64,000 nucleotides of DNA from Petrosia ficiformis (taxonomy: Eukaryota > Porifera > Demospongiae > Haplosclerida > Petrosiidae), in contig OX345644.1 of the NCBI GenBank assembly GCA_947044365.1, forward strand, positions 5,090,577 to 5,154,576. Reading direction: 5' to 3'. The notes under the pieces were generated by a model, which searched no databases, had not been told where the DNA came from, and was given only the letters and a program-made list of their open reading frames with translations. Both the position numbers and the translations under genes were made by a program. Positions 14,501 through 26,600 of the stretch are shown here, piece after piece (the first letter of the stretch is position 1; each line of letters starts with the position of its first letter).

Positions 14501-17500
14501 ACTATACACCAATCAAAGCATACATTAATTCAAGAGGAGGGAGGGATAGATTTATAGTGAAGGCATACATGTATGCACATGAAATGCTGTTTCACACAAT
14601 TGAAGCAAAATTAGTATTAAATGAAAGACTACGAGATTTCTATATTAAATAGCCAAATTGACAAAAATACAATGCAGTAACAGTTTCTATGCAATTAAAA
14701 TAAGTCTTACTCCAATACAGCCATGTTGAAATCAGATCGTATTTCACCCACAAACTCTCCAATCTTTTCCTTACTGATTCCATAACAACTGTTTAAGAAC
14801 TTGGCAACAGCCTCAGGGTTGTCTTCTAATACTCCTTCAAATACAAGATATTGTATACCACGTTGAGGTTTTCTGAAAAGAAAGAGAAGTAACATGTGAC
14901 TATCAAATATACATGTACCAACAAAACAAAATTCTGTAAACAAGTCAGGAGACAAGTTAATATGTAATAGATATCACACCTTTGTGGGACCTTTATCAGA
15001 TATACACACGAAATGATATTCATAATTATGAATATTATTGAGTGTGTATTGATAAAGCACCCACAAAAGTGTAATACATTATGTATTCTATGTTTACTTA
15101 GCAACAAACAAAAATGTTATAGTCGCTTGGCAACCATTAAGTACGTCATCAGCTGATAGGCTTGCACGTGTTTTGAAGTGGCTGGCAAAGAGAATGTCGA
15201 TCCTGATGTAGAAGATTTTAATCCTGCTGAAGATGAAGAGGTAATCGGTCATAGGTCTTTGGAAGCTCTTCATTCTTATGAAAGAATATCTGTCAGCCAA
15301 AATCAAGAAGTCAGCAAAATTTTAATGACCAATATGCCAAGTGAAAGTGTAGCATAAAAGGTGACAGTCAACAAATGTTCAGATCTCTGGGTGGCATTAA
15401 CCATTGTTCAATTGGAAATATTACCTTTAACATAGGGAACCAACAGGCTGTTTCAGAGTAGTGTTGTTCCAGTTCTTAAGTACTGGAACTTAAAGTAATT
15501 TTAGTACCACCATTTTAATTTTAGTTCCAGTTCTAGAACTAGAATTAGTACCAGAACTAAAACATTTTCTATTTTGGTACTGGAACTAATACTGGAACTA
15601 AATTCAATGTTCTTTATATTATGCACATACTGTAAATATTAGCACCTTGCATGCATGAGTTAGCAGTACTTCTTTGTCAATGTGATTATTAAAAGCAGTG
15701 AAACTATGCTTAGAAACAACAAGAGTTACTTATAAATAATGTTTCGGTTGAATTTGATCAATAAAATTTTTGAAACCGAAATTATGCATGGAACTACAAT
15801 TAAATACGTGGGAACTGGAACTAGAACTAATAAAGTGAAAAAAACAGTTCAAGAACTGGAACTAGAACCATAAATAGGAAACCATCTGGTTCTGGAACTA
15901 TAACTGGAACTATAATTGAGGGAATTAAAGAACTGGAACAACACTATTTCAGAGTAACTCTTTGATTGTTGGTACTCATTTTTTTTCTCAGTATCTTTTC
16001 ATTTGAAACCACTTCCTGTCTAATATCAATATTCCCTAGGGGTTGTACATATTGCCCTTGTATGCTAAATAAACCATGTGTGGTGACTTTGATCTGTATG
16101 GCTTCCATAGAATAAGATGTAATACTCTCACACTCTTAGTCATGACATTCCTACACATCAGCAAAAGATTCAATTTGTGTGTGTAAAAAATACAAACCAG
16201 ACCACTAACTAATGTGTACCAGTGTCCAATGATAGACAGCAAATAAGACGCATTATGAAATGTAAAGTTGTTAACCAGTGTTTTTATAAGCTTACACATG
16301 TATGGCACACCATTGGCCCAAAGAGCTTCGTACATTGTACCCAAATGTTGAAATGTGGGGACCTGCCCTCCTTCTCCATAATTTCATGTACATGTACATG
16401 AATTACATGGACATTCCTTAAGGCTTAATACCTCCTACATGCAAACTAAGCTACTACTAATATATTGAAGTGTACAGAGGTGAAACTTTCTAATCACTGT
16501 TCATGCATGATGTATGTATGAACTCTTTTGAAAACTTTGAGCAATAGTAATATTCAGCATTATTAATTGTTTTGTAATTTTACTACCATTAATGTTAGAG
16601 ATGTTCTTTTTTGAGTCCACAATATTTGTGAATTTTCAGCTTCCATGCTTTGCAAGGAAAAAGTAACAAACCCCCTTGTGCATTCCCCCTCTGAATCTCC
16701 ATGACAGCAAGTGGCAACACGGTACTTTGTACTGCCCCCATGCCAATCCTGTTCAGATTCTCACTCCACTGCTGTCATTTTTTTTTACAAGAAGCCAAAT
16801 AAACTAGTTATGCAGATAGTGACATTTATTGATTTAAGTACAAAATGGGAATGTTTAATTATCGGATTGAAACGAGAGTACTGAAAATCATTGAATCTAT
16901 CACACATGTCATCACAATGTATGCTGCTTTCTTTATTATAGTTCAACTGATTATTATAGCAGACTAAACAGTGGTACTTATTATGATTGTTTAATTGTCC
17001 ATGTCTACATCGTTACTCATGAAAATTGTGGAAATGAAGACTATAACATGGACAATTATACAAGCAAATTAGAGCAATATAATTATTCTACCACAATGTT
17101 CAACAATACATACATGTAGGATGTTGTGATAACACAGACACAGCCACAGACACATAGACACAGACACAGACACATACTTACAACGTACAAATCTAAGGAA
17201 GCACAAAATATAAGCTCCTATTGAAATTTGCTAAATATATAATGTACATGTATTTTTTACTGATGAATTAATTAGCAAATCCTAAGAAATTATTATTATA
17301 GTTATTATTATTATTAGTAACTACAGACTGTATGTGGCAGACATGGGGCTAACACCAGCCAAGCACTTTTGAGTACAAATACAAGTACTATATAGTTTTG
17401 CTAAGTATAAGTATAAAGAATTAGTATAATTACTGTTTTGATAATAGTATAGTCAGGAATTATTAAGTAGTACAGTGTAATCAGCATATTAGTAGGTTAT

Positions 17501-18282
17501 TATGTATGTTATTACTAATCATTAACTGTTTGAATCTTGGAGTCTTTCAGTTATTGCAAATCTTGCATGGAAGTTTACAATAATAAAGTATTCAAGTACA
17601 TGTGTACTTCCTTTATTAAGGACAAGCACAAGTATAATTATTGGTTAACAACTTAAGTAAAGTATAAGTTACTTCAACTTCTGTACTTAAGTATATACAA
17701 GTACTAATATACTTGGCCCTAGTTTAAATAAAACAATCACTTTAATGACATTTTACTTGTTTAGATTAACAATGTAAACATTAATCTCTTCATCTTGTCT
17801 AATTAAAAAAAACGTACTTTATTATAAAAACTTAAGTGTATGTAAGTTCATGTCAACTGGCTATTCTCATGGAGATGAATGTCACCCCAACCATGTCTGC
17901 TATGTGTTACTATCCAATATTTCACATTTTTTATTCACTTACATGTATTAACAAAATTTACAAGTTTACATTTCCTTTATGGATCCAATTATTTCCAGGA
18001 TAGGAAAACAAATATAATTAGGTACATTTAATAGATAACTACACTGTATATATGGTTTATACCTGTTTAAATAATTAGTTTGGAATTTATTACTTCATTG
18101 ATAAATAGTATATAATATAAACTCATAAAATACCCTAGGAGAGAGGTCATCTATCTTTAAATGTAAACAACTTCTGTCATTTCAAAATGTTTTAACATAC
18201 ATGTACATAATGAGTTCTATATACACATGTACATGTCAAGATTTCTGACTCTACATGTATTATGAATGCCATGACAACAACT

Positions 18283-18355
<73 letters not shown>

Positions 18356-21300
18356 ATGATTTCACAGTCTAGACCAACAAATATCTTAAATTGAAAATAG
18401 TACATGTATGTCCTCTTAATCTGTAAACAACATATCATATTTCATGAGCATTACTAGATATTCATGTAAAAATCATTTTAACCTGCATAATGGTTTGGTC
18501 AATAACTAAACATATGAAACTTCTGTACTTGGCATTACCAATAATATCAAATAGGGGCATAGTAGTGTAAACCTGAAAATAAGAGGGGAACACATTACTA
18601 ACCTATTGAATATACTAGCACCAACATTGGTCTTTCTCCTAAGAGTAGATGCACTCTCTTTTTTATGTATGATTATCGGATGAGAAGAAGCAAACATCTT
18701 TTGTATCGTAGATGAAGAGATACCTGAGAATATACTGTGAGGACGTGGGAGTTGTGTATCTAAGACTTCAGTAGAAAACAACTTCTGAGAATCAGAATCA
18801 TCTTCAAACTCATCAATCATTGATAGCTGATTTGGCAAATGATCCAACGAAACCTGTTTGTACAACTGATGTAATGGAGGGCCTTCCAATGGCATATCAT
18901 GCTGAACACTTACATGTTCTTGAACAAGCAATGGTTGCTGGGTTGAGGTGGTGAGGCTTGAACTACTCGTTTTAAGTAGCTCTCGTCTTGAAACACTTGG
19001 GCTCAGACGTGATTTAGTAATATTGTGGTACATTGTTCTTACTTGTGTCATGGGATCAACACTAGTAACAGTTTTATTAACTGCCCTTGACTTCCGTGAC
19101 AACATGCTCGGTCTTCTACCATGTGGAAAGTGAACGGACATGGTACGACGTCTCTGCATAGTGTCTTGTTGCAGCTGACGCAGTCTCTGAAAGTGTTTAT
19201 CAATCTTATGCTTACGATAGGCTCTCTGGATAGTAACGGCAGCTTTAGTAGCTCTTTCTAGTCCCCCATATTTAGTGCCCAATGCTAACTGAATCATCTG
19301 TTGAATTTTCATTTCCATATCTGGTGAAAGGTAATTTATATCCCAAATTCCAGCTTTATTGCCTCTGCGTGGGTAAGAGTTTCGTCTCCTAAGTGGCCTT
19401 GCCTTCTTTTCAGTCTTTGCTCTTGGTCTGCGTTTCATCATTCCATGAGCACCCACAGTAGCCCCTCTGCTTCGAAATGGTGGCATCGACTTCTCAAATA
19501 TATCGTCGTCATCATCTCCATCCCATTTTTCTTCACCAGAAAAAATAGGTCCTATCATGCTACCTGTGGTAGACCTCCTACCATTTGATACCTTGATTAC
19601 AGGTGTACTGGGTTGACTGGAACTAATATTGGATGTGACACTAATTGTTGGAGATAGTGGGTCACGATCAAGGCTTGTAACAGAGCCTTCATTACTTGAT
19701 AAGTCAGAACTTCCTACGCTCATTGGTGATCCACGAAAATCTTCTTCCACATTCACAGGTATTGGCAGAATTGGACGTTCCTTGTTTGGAGAAGGTGACA
19801 ATGGAACTAGATTTCTGTCTATTTTATGGTTGTTTGGAGGAGCAGGCAAAGTCTTGTTCTTTCTCCTTGAATTTGGACTGGTTGACCTTCTCTTCGTTGA
19901 TCCAAAAATTGGAGGGGTATTTGAAGGATCCTGGGTTATCCTCTTGATTTCAGAATCAACAATTTCCTCCTCTTCGTAGTCTGTATCTTGGTCTTCAGAC
20001 AATTCTCTTTCTTGTATAGTTGGTGAGAATATGGAAATATGTCGATCTCTTGAAGGCGAAGGACTGGTGGAAGGGTACCTGAAGTAGAGAAAAAGTATAA
20101 AACTAATTATAGTTATATAAAATAATAATATATAATAGTGTGTAGATCCACAGAAATTTGCAAGGCCAACTCACAACAGCAGAACAGCAATGTATTAAAA
20201 AACGTGAGAATGTTCAGCCACGCCTAAGGATGTCATCGTCGATGATTAATTAGTGTTATTACGTGACTCGCGAGATCAGGAAAGAGAAACCGCGTAGGTC
20301 ATTATATCACTCCCAAAATGTCCATTCCAGCTCACAAAACGTCACTGACCCAAATTTAAATGTTGCAAATGCAAATTTCATTGTCCGAAAATGTCAAATG
20401 TTACTATAATTTTGTAACCAATAATTAATGTACCATAAAAATAAACTTTCAACTCCCAAAATGTCACTATAGTGTTTACTACCATAAAAATAATATATAA
20501 TTGTATTAAAAAGAACATTATTAATTGGACAAGACAGAAAAGGAAGTGTATACATGTACGTTCAGCAGTCTAGCCCTGGTGTGGAATAGTCTTGTGTGGT
20601 TTGGTTGTTTACAGAATCAACTTTACAAAAACACTGAAAATGCTATATTACCATTACATATGATATAGGTTTTGAAACTAGATTTGATTGACTAATTGTA
20701 TTGCCATATTTAAATTACAACCTGACTACTCTTATAAATGAGGGTTGATAAATATACAATAATATGTATGTGCTGTATACATCATTATCACTCGGTTATT
20801 ATAGAGGTGTAGATTTTTAGCAGGGAATATATGTGCACAACACTGCTCTAGATATACTAATTCTTGGAGTTACACAATCTGAAGTAGGAATTGATGGCAG
20901 CAATTTGTCCATGAAGGTGGAGAGTCGAAAGACAATGTAAAGCTGTGGCATTAACTGAATTACGATTAATTTTTAGGGATATACTATCAAATTACTTTGA
21001 TGAATTTAGCCTAACTATTGATTAATGCATTACTATAATCTTAATTTAAATTTCAATTTTTATGGCCCACAGGGCCATTCCTATGATTGTTTTGCATGGG
21101 GTTTAATGTATATCTATATTTTTGTGTCACATATGCGACTATACATTGTATACATAATTGTATCTTGGATGTGGCACATAGTAGAACACGCACTTGAGCC
21201 CTACAGACCAGCTCAAGAAGAAAGCTGCTTGTAACTTACGTAAAAATTAGTAATAGCTATTCTATCTGAAATATATTTCTGATGTTCTACATGTACAAGA

Positions 21301-23382
21301 CTCTTTACAATGTAATGAGAGTAGATAATGAAAATAATAACTATAGTAGGCTGTTGTACTTCAGGCATAAGAAAGTCAGTTATGATTAATGAATGCTGGA
21401 CAACAAAAATCAATCACAGAAATACTTTTTCTCCATATATCTTGTTGTATATGTATTTTCGAACAGGAGGGGAAGATGAAGGAGGTTAGGAGGGGAAGGA
21501 ATTCCAGGGATTGCCTCCTTTGCATTAATCCCTGCAAAGTATACAAAACTGATGTAAATTATGTATGCTATCACCAGGGCTTCATACGGGGGGATGGGGT
21601 AGACTTGGGATATCTACCAAAAGCTATTCTCCTCAAGCATTTTCACAACCAAAATGAAATTTCAACAGTAATAAATAACAGCAACAGCAGTAACTAAATT
21701 AAAGAAAAATGTCGAGGATTTGAAGTCAACATCTGTTAACTCAGTTTCTGTGCATGCGCTAATTGTACTTTAGAATGGCTATAAGTACCTCCAGAATGCC
21801 TCAGAATCGATTTTAGAGCATCTATTTTTCAAAAATTTCTGGGAAGGCAGGCAGACCTCCCTAGTGGGGCTATGCGTTAGCTCCGCATAAATGCTAAACT
21901 TTGCAGTTCCCCCTCTCCCCAAGCTCAAAATCCTGTGAACTCCTAATGACCTAAATTCAATTTACTGTCCACCAAGCCTTACTGTAAGGCGATTTAGCTA
22001 TAGTTCTTGTTAATCCCATAATATTCATGCTACCTCTCTGTCTTAAATGTAAGTACTAAATGCCATGCATAAATATAACGTGTAGCATTGAGTGGAATGA
22101 AAAACATGTTTATGATTAAAATAATATATAAACACATCCGTGTTTCCCATTCCTTGCTATCCTAAAGAGAATTCATTTACAAACATACCCAGATTACCCA
22201 CATATTCCATCAGTCAAAACAATTGTAATAAAAGATTAACATACGTAGCTGTACGTCTTAAGCTTTAGATACAACTAAATAATACTACTAAAATATCACT
22301 AGCAAGAATTTTTTGCACTATGCAAACATGAAAAAAGAACTTACTTCAAACATATTGCTTTTCATGGCAAATATCCATCATATACGTAGTAGCTACATAC
22401 TTCTATGTAATAATTATATACTACTATTAAAATGAAATGTGTTTTATGTAACTAAATACAGCTTTAAGTAGTGCGAATTGTTGAAAATTAAACTTCATCA
22501 ACTCTATACTATTTGTCAAGAGTCATCAGAGATTTACCATTAAACAGTAACTAATGTTGAGCCACTCATTGGGTGGCTATCTTACTTATTACAATGATGA
22601 TAACATAATTATTTCATAATTCACAATAATTATGGTTTCTGCAAATGTTTATTTATGAAAAATATGAATTTGCCACACTCATATATCATCAATGGTATTT
22701 GAAGTTTATAATCTCCATGTAATTGTTAATTAGGTTTCCATAATAACACCTAATTTCATCATTAAATCGATCTTTGATCGATCAACCTGGAATGACTGTC
22801 TTTGAAAAACACTGTCCTACAGCCATAAGGGGCTGAGTTTGTAAACATTGATTTGTTTTGACCAGTGTACTAATAGCTACTACTTAATTAAGAGTATAAT
22901 ACAATTATACATATTATATATAATTATATAATTATATAAGAATTACAATAATTATGACTGACATGAAAAGCATGTTATAAGTTATGATAATTGATTATAA
23001 AGAAGACATGGAGATCTGTAGAAATGTATTATGTTACTGGGACAGATATAAATTATTGTGATTATTGTTTGTGTAAACAAAAGAACAGAAGTTACCAAAA
23101 CTAATTATTATTATTATTTAAGTACCATGAAAACAAATCAAGCAAGACCACTTACCTCAATGTTGGTGAACTATCTAAAGACGTTTTTCTCGATAATTGT
23201 GCAATACGAGCAAGTTGTTCCGAATTTTCCCCTCTCAGATCGTTTCTTTCTTTGCGAAGTTTATCGTTTTGGCTTTTGAGTGTGGTGATTTTTGACTGTA
23301 GTTTTTCGATCTCCTGGTGCTGTGTCTCAATAGTGTTCTGCAGCTGTTGCAATAAATCCAGTGCTTTATTAGTGTGTTCCAT
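2538..23382 (-). CDS. IQSEC: IQSEC/BRAG-type ARF guanine-nucleotide exchange factor (IQ motif, Sec7, PH), complete
   Basis: Fifteen exons whose phases all agree: 23382-23156, 20078-18603, 14872-14711, 13802-13721, 13638-13606, 13466-13304, 12170-12028, 11673-11551, 11298-11211, 10648-10605, 9758-9684, 8354-8217, 5267-5205, 4948-4814 and 2795-2538; 3,210 nt, 1,069 residues. Residues about 8-68 form a coiled coil. An IQ motif lies near 356-378 ([18 protein letters not shown]), after a Ser/Pro-rich basic region. Sec7 spans about 565-755 and includes the exchange motif [12 protein letters not shown] with the catalytic glutamate (about E651) and the second motif [17 protein letters not shown] domain follows (about 765-872), then a low-complexity tail ending RISSVK, without an obvious PDZ ligand. 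Family members activate ARF6/ARF1 at membranes and, in vertebrates, at the postsynaptic density. The length fits human IQSEC1. Which vertebrate paralogue it is closest to cannot be decided. Confidence 0.93.
3295..4812. repeat. CA/TG-rich satellite in the last IQSEC intron
   Basis: About 1.5 kb built almost only of ACAC, ACTACACA and ACAGACACAC words with irregular higher-order order. On the sense strand of IQSEC it is a TG-rich run that starts directly at the 5' splice site of exon 14 (donor at 4813). The Cys/Val-rich reading frames through it are artefacts of the repeat. Confidence 0.95.
5540..7590. repeat. 37-bp minisatellite, interrupted by a MITE
   Basis: The unit begins TTACATTGACTTAGGAGGTG, continues with ATAGT(A/G)ATAGTAATATA and repeats about 12 times before 6307 and about 18 times after 6919. 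Flanks degenerate into TAGTAA triplets. Variants GTGATAG and GTAATAG mark the units. It lies in the IQSEC intron between exons 12 and 13. Confidence 0.95.
6308..6918. mobile_element. 611-bp TA-flanked MITE inserted in the 37-bp array
   Basis: Terminal inverted repeats CCGTAGATTGGGGTTTAATT and (reverse complement of the right end) CCGTAGATCGGGTTTTAATT, flanked by TA on both sides (6306-6307 and 6919-6920). Removing the element and one TA restores a perfect array unit. Repeated ATTGCGA/TCGCAAT words sit just inside both ends. No long reading frame. TIR-TA architecture suggests a Tc1/mariner-superfamily derivative. Confidence 0.85.
8464..8606. repeat. Foldback repeat
   Basis: Inverted arms TTAGATACTGTATT...GGTTTC (8466-8490) and its complement near 8582-8606, with an inner inverted pair around GTTTCCA/TGGAAAC. 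Non-coding; within an IQSEC intron. Confidence 0.65.
8608..9118. mobile_element. MITE-like element with short inverted ends
   Basis: Bounded by TTAGATTATAGCT (about 8609) and its reverse complement AGCTATAATCTAA (about 9107-9119). The 92-codon minus-strand frame inside (8623-8901) has no recognisable domain. The shared flank TCTAAG may be a duplication, but this is ambiguous because it overlaps the ends. Confidence 0.5.
9975..10377. repeat. CA-rich satellite, second array
   Basis: ACACAGACACA/ACATAGACACA words for about 400 bp in the IQSEC intron between exons 10 and 11. Similar in composition to the 3295-4812 array. Reading frames through it are repeat artefacts. Confidence 0.93.
10756..10915. 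mobile_element. 160-bp hAT-like MITE
   Basis: Inverted ends AGTGTTCTGCCCA and TGGGCAGAACACT (the right end as read on +). Flanks are CAACACAC and GAACACAC, an 8-bp duplication with one mismatch. The interior is largely palindromic and non-coding. Confidence 0.75.
12313..12440. repeat. Direct duplication, two copies of about 62 bp
   Basis: The block GTAGGTACATTAGCAATCAT followed by ACTCATGTGTTACAGAACAC and ACAAGTCATACATGTA occurs twice in tandem, almost without change. Confidence 0.85.
12781..12810 (+). other. Hammerhead-like core motif (degenerate)
   Basis: CTGAAGA, then a GGCC-TTA-GGCC hairpin, then GAAAT: the order core box 1, stem II, core box 2 of a hammerhead ribozyme. Such motifs are typical of the terminal repeats of Penelope-like elements. 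No convincing stems I and III or cleavage triplet were identified, so activity is doubtful. Confidence 0.4.
12985..13290. mobile_element. Dispersed element (family C), short copy
   Basis: Starts AGTGATGTACTGATAAGAGA and ends around ATGATCGGTACAATTGACAC. Shares both flanks with 5410-7830 but lacks the minisatellite. Many GATACTGAT/ACCGATA words. Lies just 3' (on the sense strand) of IQSEC exon 6. Confidence 0.65.
14205..14515. repeat. CCATACACCCATCCAATCTT minisatellite
   Basis: Irregular tandem copies of CATACACC(T)ACCCATCCAATCTTCTAAC. The Trp/Gly/Met-rich minus-strand frame through it is an artefact. In the IQSEC intron between exons 3 and 4. Confidence 0.9.
14873..18602. other. Long IQSEC intron 2, mostly without recognisable genes
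   Basis: Apart from the hAT MITE at 15459-15946, a repeat block at 16244-16345 related to 33795-33985, and an ACAAGTA-rich stretch at 17370-17710 ending TACTTGGCCCTAG (possibly another MITE), there is only A+T-rich sequence and a (TA)n run at 18285-18350. No exon was missed as far as frame continuity shows: exon 2 and exon 3 join in phase inside the Sec7 start. Confidence 0.6.
15459..15946. mobile_element. 488-bp hAT-type MITE with perfect 8-bp duplication
   Basis: Inverted ends TAGTGTTGTTCCAGTTCTT and AAGAACTGGAACAACACTA. Flanked on both sides by TTTCAGAG (15451-15458 and 15947-15954). The interior consists of repeated (C)AGTACTGGAACTA/TAGTTCCAG words and has no transposase frame. Confidence 0.9.
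20079..23155. other. IQSEC intron 1
   Basis: About 3.1 kb without coding signal. It carries a copy of dispersed family A at 21060-21440 and otherwise A+T-rich unique sequence. Small frames on both strands show no family resemblance. Confidence 0.6.
21060..21440 (+). mobile_element. Dispersed MITE-like family A, copy 1
   Basis: Begins with GGGCCATTCCTATGATTG and contains AAGAAAGCTGCTTGTA, ACTATAGTAGGCTGTTGTAC, CTTCAGGCATAAGAAAGTCA and near its end CCATATATCTTGTT. The same blocks in the same order occur at 53470-53805 (+), and reverse-complemented at 36195-36560, with a more diverged reverse copy at about 32170-32440. Non-coding. Confidence 0.75.
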
Positions 23383-23600
23383 TGTCGGGTAACTCCTTGG
23401 TTGCAGAAAAACGCACTTGAAATCTATTTAGAAAGCTCTTTAAAAACTCCACTTTAAATATTTTGACTTTTGGAAGGGTGTGTCTGGACAAGATCAACAA
23501 TGCAATTAGCAAATATTCCCCGGGTATCCGGGATAGGGCTAGTGGGGGTGTGTCGTTTCAATCAAGCTAGTCAAAACACTCAAAGCAGATCTTAAACAAG
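23383..23600. promoter_or_regulatory. Bidirectional promoter region, IQSEC / PDCL
   Basis: Only 218 bp separate the start codons of divergently transcribed IQSEC (-) and PDCL (+). The stretch includes a locally G+C-rich palindrome-like segment (CCCCGGGTATCCGGG, about 23519-23533) and no TATA box in the usual place for either gene. The promoter role is inferred from the arrangement. Confidence 0.7.
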
Positions 23601-26600
23601 ATGGCATCTTTGGAAGCTGGGAAAAAGGAAAACTACGTGTCTAGCTCAGACAGTGAGGGTGAAAATGTTGGTGAACGATCTCCATTACCTCGTCCAACTT
23701 ATGACGGTTTGCCTCAGGTATAAATTATTATAATAAGTACTAGTAGAGTAACTATTATACTAAAGGATAAGGGAGGGCTATAATGTCACAACCATGCAAA
23801 GCTGTATCATTAACTGGTAGGTGACGTGTATAGAAGTCAAATTAATTGGATAAATGACTCAATGTGTTACACCACCACAGTATGAAGTCACATATCCGAA
23901 CTCACCGATTAGTTAAACACTCATGGTATCTTGTGTAAGTGAAAATAACTCCAGACACTAACCATTGATAGCTCATATTAGTATATAAGTTGTACCATAA
24001 TGTTCATTTAGATGTATAAATTTACAAAACCTGACACTGAATTGAAACTTACAGTGTAGTTCCATTTCCTTGACATTTCCTTGACATTTCCTGAACTTAT
24101 CAGAGAGTAAAAAAAAAGCTCTATATCATCTTGAAATGGGACTTCTGCTAGCTTTATAGTACTTATTTACTTACTGGTTACGTAGTCAGTAATTGTTATC
24201 GTTGTTCAAATTTGGCAGCCTGATTGCAGTTTTGATTTACTCTAGATGCTCGTTGCCATGGTAATAGATAATGTAGACATAATATCATGGTAGTGCATAT
24301 GTAACTGATTTTCTGTGTTTAGAGTGTGATTTTGGTTGTATGATATATATGGTGACAAAATAAAGAAATTTTCTTTTAGAAACAAAGTAATTACTACAAA
24401 GATTATCCAATTTTAGTGCAAAATGCTAAAGATAGAGCTTTGAACTTCTTTCACTATCACCATAATTTTCATATCACAAACGTGACACCCATAATTATTG
24501 ACATATTCCATACCATTATACCATATACATATATAATTATACATTGTAATGATAATGTGTATGTAATTAAGTATACTGTAACTGAATTAGGTCACATGTA
24601 AATACATATATACAGTACACCAGTACACTTCATATTGACTGTTGATGTAGATTGATGTAGGCTAAGTTATATCAGGAGTCAACTCAGTCAAGCTTCGCAA
24701 GGACCCAACCTGTATAGGCAATGAATATCATTATTGAATGCTAACAGTTATGTATACTGTTTTTTGATTGGTGATGAATGGCTTGTAAACTTGTAGTCAA
24801 TTGCTATCATGTCTTTGTATGGAATTTTTGTGGTATAAAAGAATGTTTGTGTCTGCAATTTTATCTTCTTTGTCCAGCATACCCTAATCAAATTGTAACA
24901 AGTGTTTACAAACATCTTACTATCCATATTCTGTAGTATATACACTTCAAGTATGGAAGTAATATATATTAATATAGTGTGTTGTTCTTGTTATTATCAA
25001 TAATATCTACACATAGACTGGACCTAAAGGTGTTTTAATGGATTATCATCGTCATGTAGAAGAAGAGAGACAGCTGAGGGAACTCAGAGAAGCACAGAAG
25101 CAGGAATTAATTCAAAGAAGTGGTCCAACTGTTAAACCAAGAGTGAGTACTTCCTGTCTCCCTTTAAAATTGTGAAACTGAATATACAGTACACAAAAAT
25201 GATAAAGTCAAATTGTAATATATACAGTCTATCATATTACTCCATGACAGTCATTGAATTTCTTGCTTAATAATATAATTATTGTAAGTTATAGTACAGG
25301 TTAATCTAGGCAAAGTCAATGATTTTGATGGCTAGCCTACTCAAACTGATTATATATCTCTCAAGAAATATTATATTTTTGGGGAACAGATAAAACTGAG
25401 CTTATGAGTGTTGTTGTTTTATATACAATATATACATGTACACGTATATGTATACGATATAACATGCCCACAAGTGCTATGTCACATTATAAATCTGATA
25501 TAACACAAGTAATTGATATATTTCCTGAAAGACAAAACCTTTGTTGTTGTCTGTTGCTTCTCCTACCTTTCTGTCTTCACTTTGGCATTGTTTTTTTGTA
25601 GTCTGTGTCGATGGGAGGTTTCATATCTGACCACAGGGTGTTATATCTGATTTATAAAGCTGTGGTTTACTTTGATGTTTAGCCATATCGGGATATATTA
25701 ATAAATATATATATTATATATATAATTATATAATATATAGTTATTGTAATGTTAATTCATGTTCTTTCAATATCAGTATGTATTTGAAAAACATGATTGT
25801 TATGTTTTTAGTTGTTCACTATCGTGTAACTTGTACTTTATATCATGTTCATACTAGTAATTATACATGTACAGTGTACTTGGTAGTTGGTACAGACTAC
25901 CATATAGTTTGTATGTTTGTGTTTTACTGGTTCATATGCAATCACTATACTTGTCTACAAAGTGTATGTTTTGTCTATTATCACTTCTTAACTGGTTTCA
26001 CTATATCATTAGTACATTAGCTATTTAATCGTACAAGTTTGTGATAACAATTTGATTCTCATGCAACTATTTATATTACATATTAGAATAACATATATCA
26101 TAAATAAACTACAAATTATATATATAAGATATGAGAACAGAAAGGTAGAGATAATACATGTAGTTGTAATTTCTACTACTCACTTACAGCTTGTACTTAT
26201 AGTGTAGGTATAGTGTAGGTATATTGTAAAATATTTTAATATGGTGTAAATTGAATACTCATCATTATAGACATGCATATACATTCATAAGTAAATGTGG
26301 ATATTGATTTTATATACTTCTGCTATGCCATCCATATGGTACCAATTACCAAAAACCTGATACACATTATCAACTTGTATCAATGATGTGATGATTATAA
26401 ATTTGATTGCTGGACTAAATTAATCTAACTCTTTGTAAGTGTGTAAAATTCATTGATTGTAATCCTTGGATTCTTTAGCGTTGAAATGATTTAAGACTCA
26501 TTGTACTGGTTAGTAACCAGTACAATGAGTCATTTCAATAGTTAAATAGACTAATATACTTGGTAACCAGTACAATGAGTCATTTCAATAGTTAAATAGA

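Noticed and set aside
18948..19979. Plus-strand frames of 61-116 residues
   Set aside because: Antisense shadows of the large IQSEC exon 2.
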